Below the pieces are notes generated by a model. That model was not told the origin of the DNA. It made no database searches and saw nothing but the letters and a program-made list of their open reading frames with translations. The position numbers were made by a program, and so were the translations under genes. Shown one piece after another: positions 22,846-34,668 of a stretch of DNA of 64,000 nucleotides (positions within the stretch are counted from its first letter, which is position 1; every line of letters begins with the position of its first letter). Location: the NCBI RefSeq assembly GCF_011745365.1, contig NW_024468912.1, forward strand, positions 4,464,001-4,528,000, in the 5' to 3' direction. This DNA comes from Cryphonectria parasitica EP155 (taxonomy: Eukaryota; Ascomycota; Sordariomycetes; Diaporthales; Cryphonectriaceae).

Positions 22846-23654
22846 ATGGCCGGCCTCAGTCCTCAGATGTATGTCTCTGTTCATCTCCCCAGGAGTTGTT
22901 GCATCAAAAGCTGCGTACCGCCGGATCTCGAGTGCAGGTCACGGCGCACGCGACCGCAGTAACGGGCTGTTTTAACTTGGCGCAACGACACTGACATTAT
23001 ATCTGCCTTTTAGCGTCAACGTGGTGATCATACTGGGTATGATGCAGGTGTCCAAGAAGGTCCCCTTTGACGACCCCAACGTTCTCAACGGTGTCCGCGG
23101 CCTCTACATCCTCAGCAACCTGATCATCCTGGGCGTCTACTACTTCATCAAGACCAAGATTGACAAGAAGAAGGGTGCGCACTTTTCCCAAATCCCATAC
23201 CTGCCCTCCCCTAGATTGGACTGGCCCTAGGGCAGTATTGACAATCTCGATCCTTGCTGCAGACATGACCACCCTCAAGTACGTCGAGCCGGCCCCCATG
23301 GGCTCCTCAGAGGAGCCCAAACTGGTGACGACCACGATCCACGCATACGATACGGCGCAGCTCAAGCAGCTCTTCCGGTCCCAGATGATGGGAGTGGGCA
23401 TGATGGCCGTCATGCACCTGTACTTCAAGTACACCAACCCGCTGCTGATCCAGAGCATCATCCCCCTCAAGGGCGCTTTCGAGAACAACCTCTTCAAGAT
23501 CCACGTGCTCGGCCAGCCCGCCTCAGGCGACCTCAAGAGGCCCTTCAAGGCCTCCGGTGGCTTTATGAGCGGCATGCAGGGTCCTCCCGAGAGCGACCGC
23601 AAGGCTGTTGAGGCTGCCGAGAGGTCCGGTCGCGGCGGCGCCAAGGAGGAGTAA
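22846..23654 (+). CDS. PHO88: Pho88/SND3 family ER membrane protein
   Basis: Exons are 22846-22868, 23014-23174 and 23263-23654 (191 aa). The first exon codes only MAGLSPQ and two bases of the next codon. The features match Pho88: VNVVIILGMMQVSKKVPFDDP, a membrane helix GLYILSNLIILGVYYFIKTKI, a KTKIDKKKD step, the DTAQLKQLFRSQMMG block, and the conserved hydrophobic stretch GMMAVMHLYFKYTNPLLIQSI. The tail is basic and disordered. In yeast, Pho88 (Snd3) is an ER membrane protein of the SRP-independent targeting route and affects phosphate transport. Length matches the family (about 185-200 aa). It is followed on the same strand by RAD14. Confidence 0.92.
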
Positions 23655-24193
23655 ATCAGGCAGCGCGCAGGAGCTAGGACCAACAATGAAGGTGCAGCAT
23701 CGGGTCTGTGGGACCTGAACTCCACCTTAAAGCTACGGGCACCGGATGGCACGTCTTCCAGGAGGGCTCGAATTGCAAGCCTTTGCGCAACGGGTCATGC
23801 TGGGAAATCTAGTGCCGCTGCTGCGAGAGGAGCGCCATGTCATGCGCTGATCTGTTTGGAATTAATGCCAGGATCGTACAATATACAATGTCATTAATAA
23901 AAAGAAATCACATTGATTCCAGCACACTCTTGAAAGTATTGCCTATTTTTCTTCTTTTTCTTTTCTTTGGCAGTTGCCGTCACTGGTGTTTGTGGAAGAT
24001 GCGGGATCTCCGGAGTGGATGCCTGCCGCATCCCCAATCGTCTCAAGCGTCATAGCCTCGCCTTCACTTCTGCTAGAACAGACGACTTTCTGATAACTCT
24101 AACTCAATAACCCGCACCCTCAAAGCTATCTTATAACTGCTCTTCTGTCCTCTTTAGACTCGGAACTTTGTTCATTACTTTTTTTTGACCATC
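23655..24193. other. Intergenic, PHO88 to RAD14
   Basis: About 540 bases between two plus-strand housekeeping genes. A T-rich stretch near 23941-23970 may belong to the PHO88 3' end. No gene is seen. Confidence 0.5.
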
Positions 24194-25553
24194 ATGGAGC
24201 GCCCTTCCACTCCGCCACCGCCGCTCAATCGGACCAGTAACAAGGCCGTGAATGCGTCCCCTCCAACACCAGAAGTCACACGCAAGCTGGTACGATTTCT
24301 CTTCTGCAGGCCACACGGAAATCATTGTTGCATGTTCTATATCTAACACATCCCCCACAATAACAGGAAGAATCTCGCCTCCGCGCCAAAGATCTCCGTA
24401 CCCAAAAAGAAGCCCACGCCCGCTCAACCGGCACCGAGCCCACCATTGCCAAGACCTCGTCCGGATTCGTGAACACACCCGACATCCAAGTCGTCGGCGC
24501 CGGCACCAGGCAGCAGCCGCGCAATAACAAACGGCCCTACGAGTCCATCACACAGTCTGAGGTCCCGGCCTCGAACCGCGACGGGCGGCCACCGGCCAAG
24601 AAAGATGTTGCAGCCGAGGATGGGGCGCTGCGGCCGGCGAGCAAGAAGTTCGCGCGGTTTGTGGACTACAACTTCAGCGCCATGACGGATACCAAGGGTG
24701 GCTTTCTGTCGGCGGAGGATGACCCTTGGAACAAGAGCATGTCCATAGGCGGACCGTCCAGGGGCGGGGACGGGGGTGGCCCGGACGAGGAGCAGAAGCC
24801 CAAGCACATGACGGCTGCGGAGTGGGAGAGGTTACAGCTGCTGCGGAAGTTGCAGAGACAAAAGGCCGGGCCGTTTGAGCCGGGTCTGAGCGCGCTGACG
24901 GACAAGAAGGAGAGGAAGACGTGCAGGGAGTGCGGGAGCCTGGAAATTGATTTCGTGTGGGACGAAGTTTTTAACTGTCGTGTCTGCAATGCCTGTAAAG
25001 AGAAATTTCCGGATAAGTACAGCCTGTTGACAAAGACGGAGTGCAAGGAAGACTATCTCATCACGGACTGTAAGTCGAGATGCTCCCCGCCTTCCACGCT
25101 GTTACAACAGTTGAACCAACACTGACACACGGTGACACAGCCGAACTGAGGGACGAGGATCTTCTCCCACATCTCTCCAAGCCCAACCCGCATAAATCAC
25201 ACTGGCATGATATGATGCTCTTTTTGCGTTTCCAAGTGGAAGAATACGCCTTCAACACGAAATGGGGCTCCGCCGAGGCGCTGGACGCCGAGTTCGAGAA
25301 GCGCGAGACCAATAAGAAGAAGCAGAAGGACAAGAAATTCAAGGAGAGGCTGTTCGAGCTCAAGCGCAAGACCCGGACCGAGGCGATGCGGCGGGCAGCA
25401 GGTGGTGGCAGCAGTGCACAGAAGTTCGGCGACGAGATTGGCAGGTCGGGACGTCACGTCCACGAGTGGGGGCGTGCGATCGAGAACGAGGACGGGGAGA
25501 GTGTCAAGACGTGTGTAAGTTGTGGGATGGAGGTCGAGGAGCTGGAGTTCTGA
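24194..25553 (+). CDS. RAD14: Rad14/XPA nucleotide excision repair protein
   Basis: Exons are 24194-24289, 24367-25069 and 25141-25553 (403 aa). The C4 zinc finger reads CRECGSLEIDFVWDEVFNC..CNAC, with likely ligands Cys218, Cys221, Cys239 and Cys242 (C-x2-C-x17-C-x2-C, the XPA spacing). It is followed by the family DNA-binding part: FPDKYSLLTKTECKEDYLITD, LPHLSKPNPHKSHWHDMMLFLRFQVEEYA and a long basic helix. The N-terminal 140 residues are disordered, and a DDPWNK/AAEWERLQ segment precedes the finger. The protein verifies damage and helps assemble the excision complex in the nucleus. The extreme C-terminus has two more cysteine pairs (TCVSCGM), which is usual for fungal XPA homologs. Spliced joins keep all zinc ligands in one exon. 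Confidence 0.95.
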
Positions 25554-26807
25554 TGTGCTGCGGTTCGCAGCAGATGCTGTGAGATGAAGAATACCCAATA
25601 TAGGTCCGAACCCTACATAGCAGCGCCATATTCTTTCTTTCCCTCATGCTGCTATTTGGTAGTAGCTGCCGACAAAATCACGTACTTGGTGAAGCTGGTA
25701 CAGCCTTTGCACATGTTTACACATACAAATGCGCATTTGGGACAAATGTTATCAAAGCTCCTCTACTTTTCCTTGCTGCCACAGACACCTGTCAAGTGTG
25801 GCCTTCATATTGATTACATACTGCGTTGCGTTACATTAGCAGAGCACAATCAGTATAACACAGTACTGAGTAAGTACGTACCACAGCAGTGGCCTTGTAA
25901 ACCAGGGGCATGGACCACTTGTTCCCGAGTCTCCTGGCCCGTGCATCCTCAGCAGATATCTAGGTGGTATAAGGCACTGTGATTGGTGGTGGACCCTGTC
26001 TGCAGCCCCGCCCTTGGCAGCCCAGGGCTCCAAGCTCTGCAGCCCGCCAGTGGTGCAAGGTGCAAGGAGCAGAGGTACAGCAGCAGCAGGCAAGCATTGC
26101 AGTGGCCAGCCACTGCCCAATCCTTGGCTTCTGGGGGAGAGCTCTTGTATGGCCGATGCGCTTTCCAGGACATCACCACGGCAGGATCAGGTCAGAAGTC
26201 AACCACGGGTTTTTTGTTGTTGCAATTGTTCACAACATTTGCCCAGACATCAATCAACCTGTTCTGATGACGCGACGAACTGACGAGAAAAGACAACGAT
26301 ACGAACACCGTCTCCTCTGAGCCACGACCCGACAGAACACCCACGCGACGAAGCCACCTCGGTCTGTTGAGAGAGAAGTGGACTGTCTGGCCTGTGTAGG
26401 TTGTTGACTTGGCGGCGCATCGTCACTTACTCGATATCAGCCAGCCACGCCCGCCAGACCATCTTCGCACGAGCCAGCACGACCACGATCTTTTCCTCCC
26501 TCGCTCACTTCTTTGAGCTGGCAGATCTCGCGTGTCTAAATGCGATTGCGACTCCCGACATAGCCTGCCCTTACGCCAGGACATCAGCGGGCGCACTCCC
26601 CGGTCGGATTTACGAAGCCCACATTTCCTCCTTCTCCTCCCACAGGACGCATCGGTCACTGGACTGAACGCGGTTCTCGCATGCTCAAACCCAAGCACGA
26701 TCCCACGAGCACAGGCATCGCGAATACCCACGACCTCAAAGCACACATTGGGCCAGACGGGGCCGTGGGCGCATCTCACACCCAGCCCGCAGGCGACAGG
26801 AGAGGAT
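25554..26807. other. Intergenic and 5' leader of the striatin gene
   Basis: About 1.25 kb. The last few hundred bases probably belong to the leader of the striatin gene, and short upstream open frames occur there. An AGC-rich patch lies near 26070-26100. No separate gene is seen. A long minus-strand frame overlapping 26.4-27.4 kb is only the mirror of the striatin 5' end. Confidence 0.5.
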
Positions 26808-29527
26808 ATGGCCAACTCCATGCAGTCTGGTGGCCATGGAGGTGGTCCCGGTGGCATCAACAATGCCAACGGCGGCCAGCCCCATGCCACCGAGTACACT
26901 TTGCAAGGTGTCATGCGCTTCCTCCAGACAGAGTGGCATCGACACGAGCGCGACCGCAATGCCTGGGAGATTGAGAAGCAGGAGATGAAAGGCCGCATAG
27001 CCAACCTCGAAGGGGCAGCACGACGTGCAGACGCTACGCAGAAGGCGCTGAAGAAGTACGTCGCCATACTCGAGGCCAAGGTGAAGGACCAGAGCGCCCA
27101 GCTCAAAGCTGCCGCCGAGGGGGACAAGGTCGAGGGTGAGCCGCCCAAGCCCAAGAAGCTGGACAGGGAAGCTCTGATCCAGGCCAAGTTACGTTGTACG
27201 TCTGCACTCCTTTGATTTATAGCTCTTCCTCTCCACCGCCTTCCTGTAATTACCACCTCGTCGCTCGCTCGCTGACCATGCCCTCCCCGCCTAGCAGCAA
27301 CCGAGAAGAACACGGGTGTCTCGAACGACCTGGGGGTAGATGTGGAACGGGCCGACGATGACGAGGCACAGCGATCAGACCTCAAGACCTTCCTTGACCA
27401 GTGCCAGGCCGAATTCACCTACCTTATGATCACGCCCGCCAACCCTATACCACCACGAGAGTCGCCGCCGCTGCCGATGCTGGAAGATCTTCGGGAGAGC
27501 GAGGGGTACGGCCTACCCAGCTCACAGCCGCCAATGGACCACCATTCTTCTGCCGCTGCTCGCCAGGGCCAGAACCATATAGTCTTCAGGCCTGGGCAGC
27601 CGGTCGCCAACCATGTGCAGCCTATGCAGGGTCAGCCTCCTCCCAGCCAACTAGCCGTCAAGCATCCCGAGATCCAGCAGCCGCAGCCTACCGCAGCTCC
27701 CCAGGGTATCATGAGATCAGCTGATCCGCAGCAAGGCTTTGGAAATACTGTTCAGTGGCCTGGTCCATCAGTCTCTTCTCGAATGGTCGACGATAATCCC
27801 CAGGAAGCAAATCACAGCGTGAACCCTCTTACTCGGACCGAAGGCGGTGCCGAGGCCCCCAAGCAGGAAGGACCTGCTGACCATGATGCTTGGAATTTTA
27901 ATGAGGGTTCTTTTCCTGACCCTGCACCGCAATCCCAACCACCCGCTGGATCGAATCGCCCCGACACTGATGTTTTCCCCACGGCCGAGGTCTTGCCCAA
28001 ATCCCCAGGGCGCGGACAGTTAGTGCACCGTCGAAAGGCTTCTCTAGGGAGACGGAGAAGTTCTGACCAGGATATGTCTCTGAATTCTCTGGCGCAAAAG
28101 ACGGAGAGTGGCAGCTTCAAGCTCCGGTACGGCCTGCGCGGCCATCTGAATGCGGTACGGTCAGTCATCTTCTCTGGAGGCGGCAGCCCTGGCGAGCCAG
28201 AGATCTGTACGGCCAGTGACGACGGCCTGATCAAGCGCTTCCATATCCCACGGGGCAGCCCACACATGTATAGCAATTCCCTGTCGGATCTAGACGTCCA
28301 GGCTGATTTCACCCATCGTGGACACAACGGCGCGGTGCTCTGCTTGACGTCATGGTCGCAATCCCCCAACTTCACGACCGGCGGCCGGGCTCTGGGCGAC
28401 GGCTGGATATTCTCGGGCGGGCAGGACTCAACTATTCGTGTCTGGGAGCGCGGCAGGGTCGATCCCAAGGCAACTCTGGACGGTCATACCGATGCAGTCT
28501 GGACCATCTGCGTGCTCCCCGCCACACTTGGCGCTGTGTTTGGACAGAACAGTCCATACGGTGCTGCTGACCGCATCCTCCTTGCCTCTGGCGCCGCTGA
28601 TGGTACTGTTCGTATCTGGTCTGTGAGCCAACCGCCTCAGATGACGAGCCCACAGCCGCCGCCTGCCTCGACGGGACGGAGAGCTGGTGGCTCTGGACGC
28701 GTCCGAGGCAACAGCATGAGCTCTGGGTCCGCGTTCCCCAGCAGCCCGCAGCCGACAATGGCCTCCAACAGCCCGTTCGACCATACTCTGGTCCACACCA
28801 TCTCGCGCGAGAACTCCAGCGCATCACCGACATGCATCTCGGCGCTCAGCGCGTCTGGAGAGTCGTTTGTTGTGAGCTACTCAGATGCTGCTATTATAGT
28901 ATACGATACCCGGACAGGAGAGGAGATTGGCAGCATGGCGAGCCTCGAGACGTATGACGGTACGATCAACACAAGCGTAAACGCAGTCGTCGCAACCACT
29001 GTGGGGCTTGACCAGAGCCAACACCAGAACAACCACGGCGCACTCGGCCTAAGCGAGGACGACTCGAGTGCAGGCGGAGCGGGCCCGACGGGCGGTAGCA
29101 GGCAGATGGCAGGCAGCGGTGTCGAGGGTACCATCATTTCTGGCCACGAGGACCGCTTCGTTCGGTTCTTCGACGCCAATAGCGGTAAGTCTGGATGTGC
29201 AAACCTCCCAAGGTGATATTCTGTGTGATCATAGGCTATGATGCTGATAATGCTTTTTGCTCTCTAGGCCAATGCACCTACAACATGCTCGCTCACCCAG
29301 CTGCCATTTCATCTCTATCCCTGTCACCCGACGGACGCGAACTTGTCTCGGCAGGTCATGATGCCTCGCTCCGCTTCTGGTCTCTCGAGAAGCGCAGTTG
29401 CACGCAGGAGATCACATCGCACCGCGTCATGCGCGGCGAGGGGGTGTGTGCCGTGGTCTGGAGTCAAGATGGGCGATGGGTTGTCAGCGGTGGCGGCGAC
29501 GGTGTAGTGAAGGTATTTGCCAGATAG
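26808..29527 (+). CDS. Striatin-family scaffold (PRO11-like) of the STRIPAK complex
   Basis: Exons are 26808-27195, 27298-29184 and 29268-29527 (844 aa); the second exon could begin at 27295, adding one serine codon change without a frame shift. The ATG at 26808 precedes [12 protein letters not shown] and the striatin N-terminal block [20 protein letters not shown], followed by a coiled coil ([30 protein letters not shown]). The middle is disordered and Pro/Gln-rich. The C-terminal half is a WD40 propeller: [71 protein letters not shown], and [14 protein letters not shown] at the end. Striatins are B-type scaffolds of PP2A in STRIPAK and are needed for fruiting-body development and hyphal fusion in Sordariomycetes. 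The fold and family are clear. Confidence 0.94.
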
Positions 29528-30088
29528 GAACTGGCCGATACGAGCAGGTCGCCTTCACCTCCAACCCCACCGAAACATGCCGATACGGGGCTGAAGGGTT
29601 TGATTGCAGCTGTGGACGGACTGGGGATTTTCCCTAGCTAGAGGAAGAGGAGTAGATGATCCCCAGCCACAAAGAAATAACAACCCACAAATCAAAAGAA
29701 AACAAGGGCAGGGGAGGGATAAGAAAACCCAAGGGTTCCTTAGCTTTCGGGATAGAGCACGTGTCATGATACCGCTGTTGAAAGTATCGCGTGTGTACAT
29801 TTCATCTCCGCTGGCCATGTTGGACAAGCCACACTGGACAAGCGGTTGATACATGAAAGAGGAGTCCCGCAATGTGATATTGTGGCGGGAATTAGTACGG
29901 GGCGATATGTACATGAACGAACTGGGTGGCATTCCAATGCCAGACCCTTCTTTCTTCTTCTTAGAAGTACATCTTCAGCTCGAGGAATAGGTGTTGTCTG
30001 CTCGGGATAAATAAAGCAATGTCTATTTGCTGGAACATGATTACAGAGTCCTCTCTTGCTGCTTGATTCTTCCTTGGGTGATCTGGAA

Positions 30089-30103
30089 GGGGGGGGGGGG
30101 GGG
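30089..30103. repeat. Run of 15 G
   Basis: Homopolymer G tract between genes, one of several such runs in the window. Confidence 0.9.
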
Positions 30104-30399
30104 CTTGCGATCAGTCAGCGACATTGACATTGTCTGTCAGCCAGTGATTCCAGATCAACGCAAAAGGATCGGCGTTTCTAAGTCACCTTGGGCCATTTGC
30201 AGGTTTGCCACCACAACCACATATACACAGCTTTTTGTGATGACAGGTAATACAGATTTCCCCTCCCAAAATAGGTAGATGATCATGCACACGGCCTGTA
30301 GATATAACGTCACGAAGGTGTAAGCAGGGCAACAGTTCTGCCCTGGTGTCTTATGAACACCCAGAAGAAAAGGGTTATTATTGTTCTAAAATCTCTATT

Positions 30400-30418
30400 T
30401 ATATATATATATATATAA
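30400..30418. promoter_or_regulatory. TA tract, possible TATA region
   Basis: An alternating TA tract of about 19 bases, followed by TAAATATT, lies about 150 bases upstream of the ATG at 30570. It could position transcription of the unresolved locus. Confidence 0.3.
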
Positions 30419-30569
30419 ATATTACCTCTTATCTTATTTACTCCAAATCCGCTCCTCTCCGACGATACTCTTATTACCGTTCGCCACCAACCTGCAAACC
30501 ACAACAACAACAACCTCCTATTTCCAACACAAGGTTGGTAAAAACTTACTTCATTACCACAGCGACAAC

Positions 30570-31363
30570 ATGGGCTTCTTGCATCATCATCAGCACCACC
30601 ATGACCCCAAGAACCACCAAAATCAATCATCTCCACCCTCGCAGGCCCGCTCACAGCGACGCCCTCGTCGCCAGACCACAAGGCCTACACCATTGACCTT
30701 ACGCGGCCCAAGGCCTTCCGCGACAGCATCGAGCTCTGTGTTAAGGCACAGCAGACCGGGGCCGTCGTTGGCCGCTGCGTGGTACAGGTGTCCTCGGGGA
30801 AGTTCTTAGATTGTGCCCTGGGGACGGGCGGTGTGGAAGATGGTGGTGATCGCAGTGGTAGCAGCAGTAGGAGCTGCAGGAGGCTCGTTATCTCACATGG
30901 TGGTCATGGGGATAGTGCTAGGTACGAGTTGTCTGCAGCGGAGGGATGGCTTGGTGGGGGCGGGCTGCGATGGGTGCACGATGCTGGGGTCCTGCATGGT
31001 GGGATTATGAATACCGATAGGCGGTTGCGGCTTGAGGGTTCTGGGGGAGGAGGAGGAGGAGGAGGCTACGGCGGTGGTGAGGGGAATGATGATGGTGTCC
31101 TGGCGCGTTTCGTAGGGAGCGGTGGCGGTGGGTTGACTGAGTTTGGGGTCTTGGAAGCGTACAGCTTGGGCGAAGGGTGGTTGAGAGGGAAGAATGTGGA
31201 GGAGGAGGAGGAGGAAGACGTGGACTGGTGTGGATTCCTGATTCTTACAGCTGTGTGCGTGTTTGTGCGGGAGGAAAGGCATCGCGAGAAAAAGGAGAAG
31301 AACAAGGAGGAATTTGATATGATTGCTGGCATTGGGGATATTCTGGGACTTGTTTCACAGTGA
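30570..31363 (+). pseudogene. Unresolved locus with broken reading frame
   Basis: An ATG in good context at 30570 opens a histidine-rich start (MGFLHHHQHHHDPKNHQN) that stops at 30809. From about 30640 a different frame shows stronger coding character (DHKAYTIDLTRPKAFRDS, then CVKAQQTGAVVGRCVVQ) and stays open to the TGA at 31361-31363. That frame ends with Gly-rich and Glu-rich runs and the tail FDMIAGIGDILGLVSQ. A third possibility, in the ATG frame after the stop, encodes a membrane-like helix (MVVIAVVAAVGAAGG, about 30840-30885). No intron of normal size joins these frames. It may be a decayed gene, a sequencing indel, or a gene with an intron I could not place. I do not recognise the family. 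Confidence 0.3.
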
Positions 31364-32103
31364 GGGGCTTCTTTGCTTTTCTTTGTCTCCCAGCCATCTT
31401 GGGTGCTGATATTTGTTATACGTTGGGAATGGTGTTTGGTTGTGTCGATGGCAGGAGGGGGTTTCTGGATTTTACTAGTAAACATGCAAACTGAAAGAAA
31501 CAATCACTTATTTACACAAAGCCATCTTCATCAAAGTTATCAAGTCAGGCAATTGTGTAAAAATTTGCCGTTCAAATGTTTAGTGTTCTGCACCATCATC
31601 ATGGCGAGTCCAACTGACCAGAAACCTTAGAGGTCAGAACCATCAGGACAGCACTCGAACTTGTATGCGGATAGCATGTCCGCGAGACTCTTGGAGATGG
31701 TTGTGCACACGCACTGTAATCATTCAGGTATCTCAACAATTGGTTCAACATTGAACCAAACCACATAAAACAGACTTTTGGGCGAGACACTTCCAACACC
31801 ACAAACATGCTTGACCACATGATGCCCTGATTGCTGCCTGTTCAAACACACACGAACAAAATAAAAGAACCCTTTGACAATCCTTTGTCGAATCCGACCC
31901 AACCCAACGCAATAAAAAAAATGCCACACTGAAACCAGAACCCAAATATCATGCAGGTGGCCGGCGAGCATCCGAAACACTGTAAGCGGCAACATCAGCT
32001 CTCAGCCACCATTGGACCTGTTCGTCTCTTGTGCAGCTCTCTCTCTCTCGTCAGGATGTTTAAAAAGTGGACTCCTAAGCAGAGGGGGCAGAGGAGAAAC
32101 CCC
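31364..32103. other. Intergenic region
   Basis: About 740 bases between the unresolved locus and the 3' end of the minus-strand gene at 32104. No gene or strong element is seen. Confidence 0.5.
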
Positions 32104-34158
32104 CTACTTCTGCATCAGGGTCTCGTACTGCTCCTTGATACGCCTCAACTCCTCCAGTCCGACTGTGCGCGCATTCTCGACAACCATTGGCTCTGGGCTG
32201 GCGACATTTGGTGGAGACAAGGGTTGGCGGGGAGTCGTCGTGTAGTCAGGCTGCACAGCTCTACCTGTCGGAGAGGTGCTGCTGGGAGAAGCATTGTTGC
32301 CTGCCAGAGACTTCCGTTCGGGCGTGGAAGCGTAGCCCCCCTTTCTCTTGGGTTTAATGAACACCTGCTCCAGATTCTTTTGATCCTTGCGATTGTTCAG
32401 GCCCTGATTGTAGCCCTTGTACACCTTCGACTTCTGTTTCTGTTGGTCCTCGGGCTCTTGCTGTTGCTTCTTGACGCCCTGCCGCTCTTCCATTTCTCGT
32501 TCTGCCTCGAGCTTCCACTCTTGGCCGTGCGCCTGGACCCAACGGTAGAAAAAGCGGACCTCATCTGCAAGAAGAAGAAAAAAACTGTCAGTCTCTATCT
32601 CTCTCTCTCTCTCTCTCTCTCCAGACACACCAGAGCCCATTGTAACATTGCATCAGCATCTCGTCCGACCAGTATCGCTCGAATACTTACCAGAATGCAT
32701 GGCGCCTTTCTGCTCCTCTGAAAGAACGAAGAGAAAACAAAACAGTCAGTAATCTAAACCAGACATTGGGGGGAATTCCAGCTGGACTGTGGGAGGGAGT
32801 GCTTACTGTGATTGACCCTGGTAGCATGGAACTTGACGACATCGGGTCGGCGGCGATGTCTACCGGCATCGGGTAGGTCGCGAGCCAGGCGCTCGCTCCA
32901 GCGGGCATTGCACTCGTATGCGCGCAGCAGCCGCGAGGTGGTCTCGACCAGCCAGCCGGCGGTCATGGGGTGTTCTGGCAGGACTTCATAGTCCTTGGGG
33001 GGCGCCTGGTTCTTCCAGATCTCCTTGATGGAGTCCAGAAGCAGCGCGACCGCCCGGGTCTCCTCGGTCTCGGGCTGTGGCTGGGACGGCGGACGGGAGA
33101 GAGGACTCGGCTCGCAGATGTACTTGGTCAGCGCGAGGAGGTCCTTTGGCTGGGCGCGCAGGCCATGGTTGCTGCTGCTGCTGCTGGTGCTGCTGTAAGG
33201 TCCGACATGGGTATTGTCGGAAGGGCCGGGGGTGGTCTTGCAGACCTTGAACAGGACGGCGACAACATCGTCCAGGAAACGGCCCTTGGCCGGGGTATTC
33301 TCGCCGAGCTTGCACCACAGCTCGGGGATGCAGTGGATGAAGTACAGGTAGGCGACGACGCCGCGACGAAGGCACTCCCTGACGGTGGAGGCATCCCCAG
33401 AGTAGCAATGGGGAAAGGACAGGGCTCGGAGGGCCGGCAGGACAGACTTGCGCTCCTTCTCCAGGTGGCGCAGCTGGTCGGCGCTCACCAGCTGGAGCGC
33501 TTCTGCGGCCTCGAGGACCTCCTCGTCGAAGCGCGCGGCCTCGGCTTGGTTGCGCACGGCGGCGCGGAAGGGGGCGATGTCCCCGGTATAGCCGGGGTAC
33601 ATCTCGGCCCACTGCTTCACCCAGGTGGCCAGGGTGCGGTCCTCTGGACCGGCTTGGTTCGTGAACCGGCCATCAGGGCCGACGAGGCTTGATTTTTGGG
33701 AGTGGTTAGTTCTGATGTTGTTGTGGTAATAGGCAGAGCAGGTTCTGTATAATACTTACTTGGTAGAGGTGGTGGTGGTGGTGGTGGGTTGACCACCGCG
33801 ACGAGAAACAGACGGGCCAGCTTCGACAGGCCGGTTTGGGCGCTCCTGGCCCTGGTATCCCACCCGGCTATGGTAGGCCTGGGCTTGCTCCTCTAGATTA
33901 CATGTCAGCCTCATGCTATTGATAACATACTGAACAGGCTTGTTTGTTCGTCTAAAAACATTCCCTGTGCTTGGAACATTGGCTGTGCTTTGAAGTTGTA
34001 AATGTTTGGATGAGGGTATGATACTTACCAACTCGACTGGGCCGGTAGTAGTCGGCCTTGTACATCTTTCGGGGGTGATGCCCCTTGTCGCCTGGGAACG
34101 ACGACATATCCTCCGAAGAGGAGCTGTGGTGGACTCTCTTGCCACCACGGTGAGACAT
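32104..34158 (-). CDS. Conserved-looking protein of unknown function, five exons
   Basis: On the minus strand the exons are 34158-34029, 33892-33760, 33687-32807, 32717-32691 and 32564-32104 (543 aa). All joins keep frame; one exon is only 27 bases. The N-terminus is basic and Ser/His-rich (MSHRGGKRVHHSSSSEDMSS). A Thr-run precedes the core. The core (about 90-385) is largely helical: TLATWVKQWAEMYPGYTG, RFDEEVLEAAEALQLVS, CLRRGVVAYLYFIHCIPELWCK, DLLALTKYICEPS and VEMT-type helices around MTAGWLVETTSRLLRAYEC. The C-terminal part has DEVRFFYRWVQAHGQEWKLE, a charged helix, and a disordered Pro/Ser stretch with a final helix (GLEELRRIKEQYETLMQK). I do not recognise a named domain. A (CT)12 tract lies inside the last intron. 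Confidence 0.72.
32598..32621. repeat. CT dinucleotide tract inside an intron
   Basis: About 12 CT units within the last intron of the minus-strand gene at 32104-34158, where it reads as a GA tract on the sense strand. Confidence 0.8.
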
Positions 34159-34584
34159 GGTTGGATCTGTCTTCTCTCTCTACATGTCAGCCAATCCTTC
34201 TTTGAGGTTTGGGGAAAGCAAAGACTGTAAACATTATCAAAGCCAGAAATGTTTGTCCTGGGTTACTAGGCCAACTCAGTACAAGAGGTAGCCCCAAAGG
34301 TTCATCTGCTAGATGCTGGAATTCCAAGAAAGGATTCAGTGCATCTGTATTTGGTGTTCCTAATGGAGATGGGCTAGGAGGATGTTGAGAGGGGCTGGCT
34401 GGTCACAAAATGATGGGACTGAGGATATTGTACCTCGGGGATGGAGGAGACAGAAGGGGTGCTAATCGTCGTGAAAGGAGAGTGCAGATGAGGACTATGC
34501 TCAAGAGAATATTGAGCTATAGTCCTTCCAGTAGTATTTATCAAAGGGTTATTGATATTGAAGTCTGTGCAGCTTGTCTTACCT

Positions 34585-34626
34585 GGTGATGGTGATGATG
34601 GTGGTGGCGGCGGTGGTGTTGTTGTC

Positions 34627-34660
<34 letters not shown>

Positions 34661-34668
34661 CGATGTTG
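34585..34668. repeat. GGT/GTT trinucleotide tract
   Basis: Imperfect GGT then GTT repeats of about 80 bases in the 5' flank of the minus-strand gene. Any predicted poly-Thr or poly-Pro protein here is a by-product of the repeat. Confidence 0.75.

Larger units (their letters stand above)
29528..30569. other. Intergenic, striatin to unresolved locus
   Basis: About 1 kb. It holds a run of 15 G at 30089-30103 and a TA tract at 30400-30418 that looks like a TATA region for the locus that follows. No gene is recognised. Confidence 0.5.

Noticed and set aside
26423..27418. A 331-codon minus-strand open frame
   Set aside because: It mirrors the striatin leader and first two exons, is Ser/Arg/Ala-rich, and has no domain; the plus-strand striatin gene explains the openness.
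31066..31503. Minus-strand Ser/Pro-rich frame
   Set aside because: It is antisense to Gly/Glu-rich low-complexity DNA and lacks any domain.
32970..33692. A 240-codon plus-strand open frame
   Set aside because: It lies opposite exon 3 of the five-exon minus-strand gene, which has consistent splice joins.
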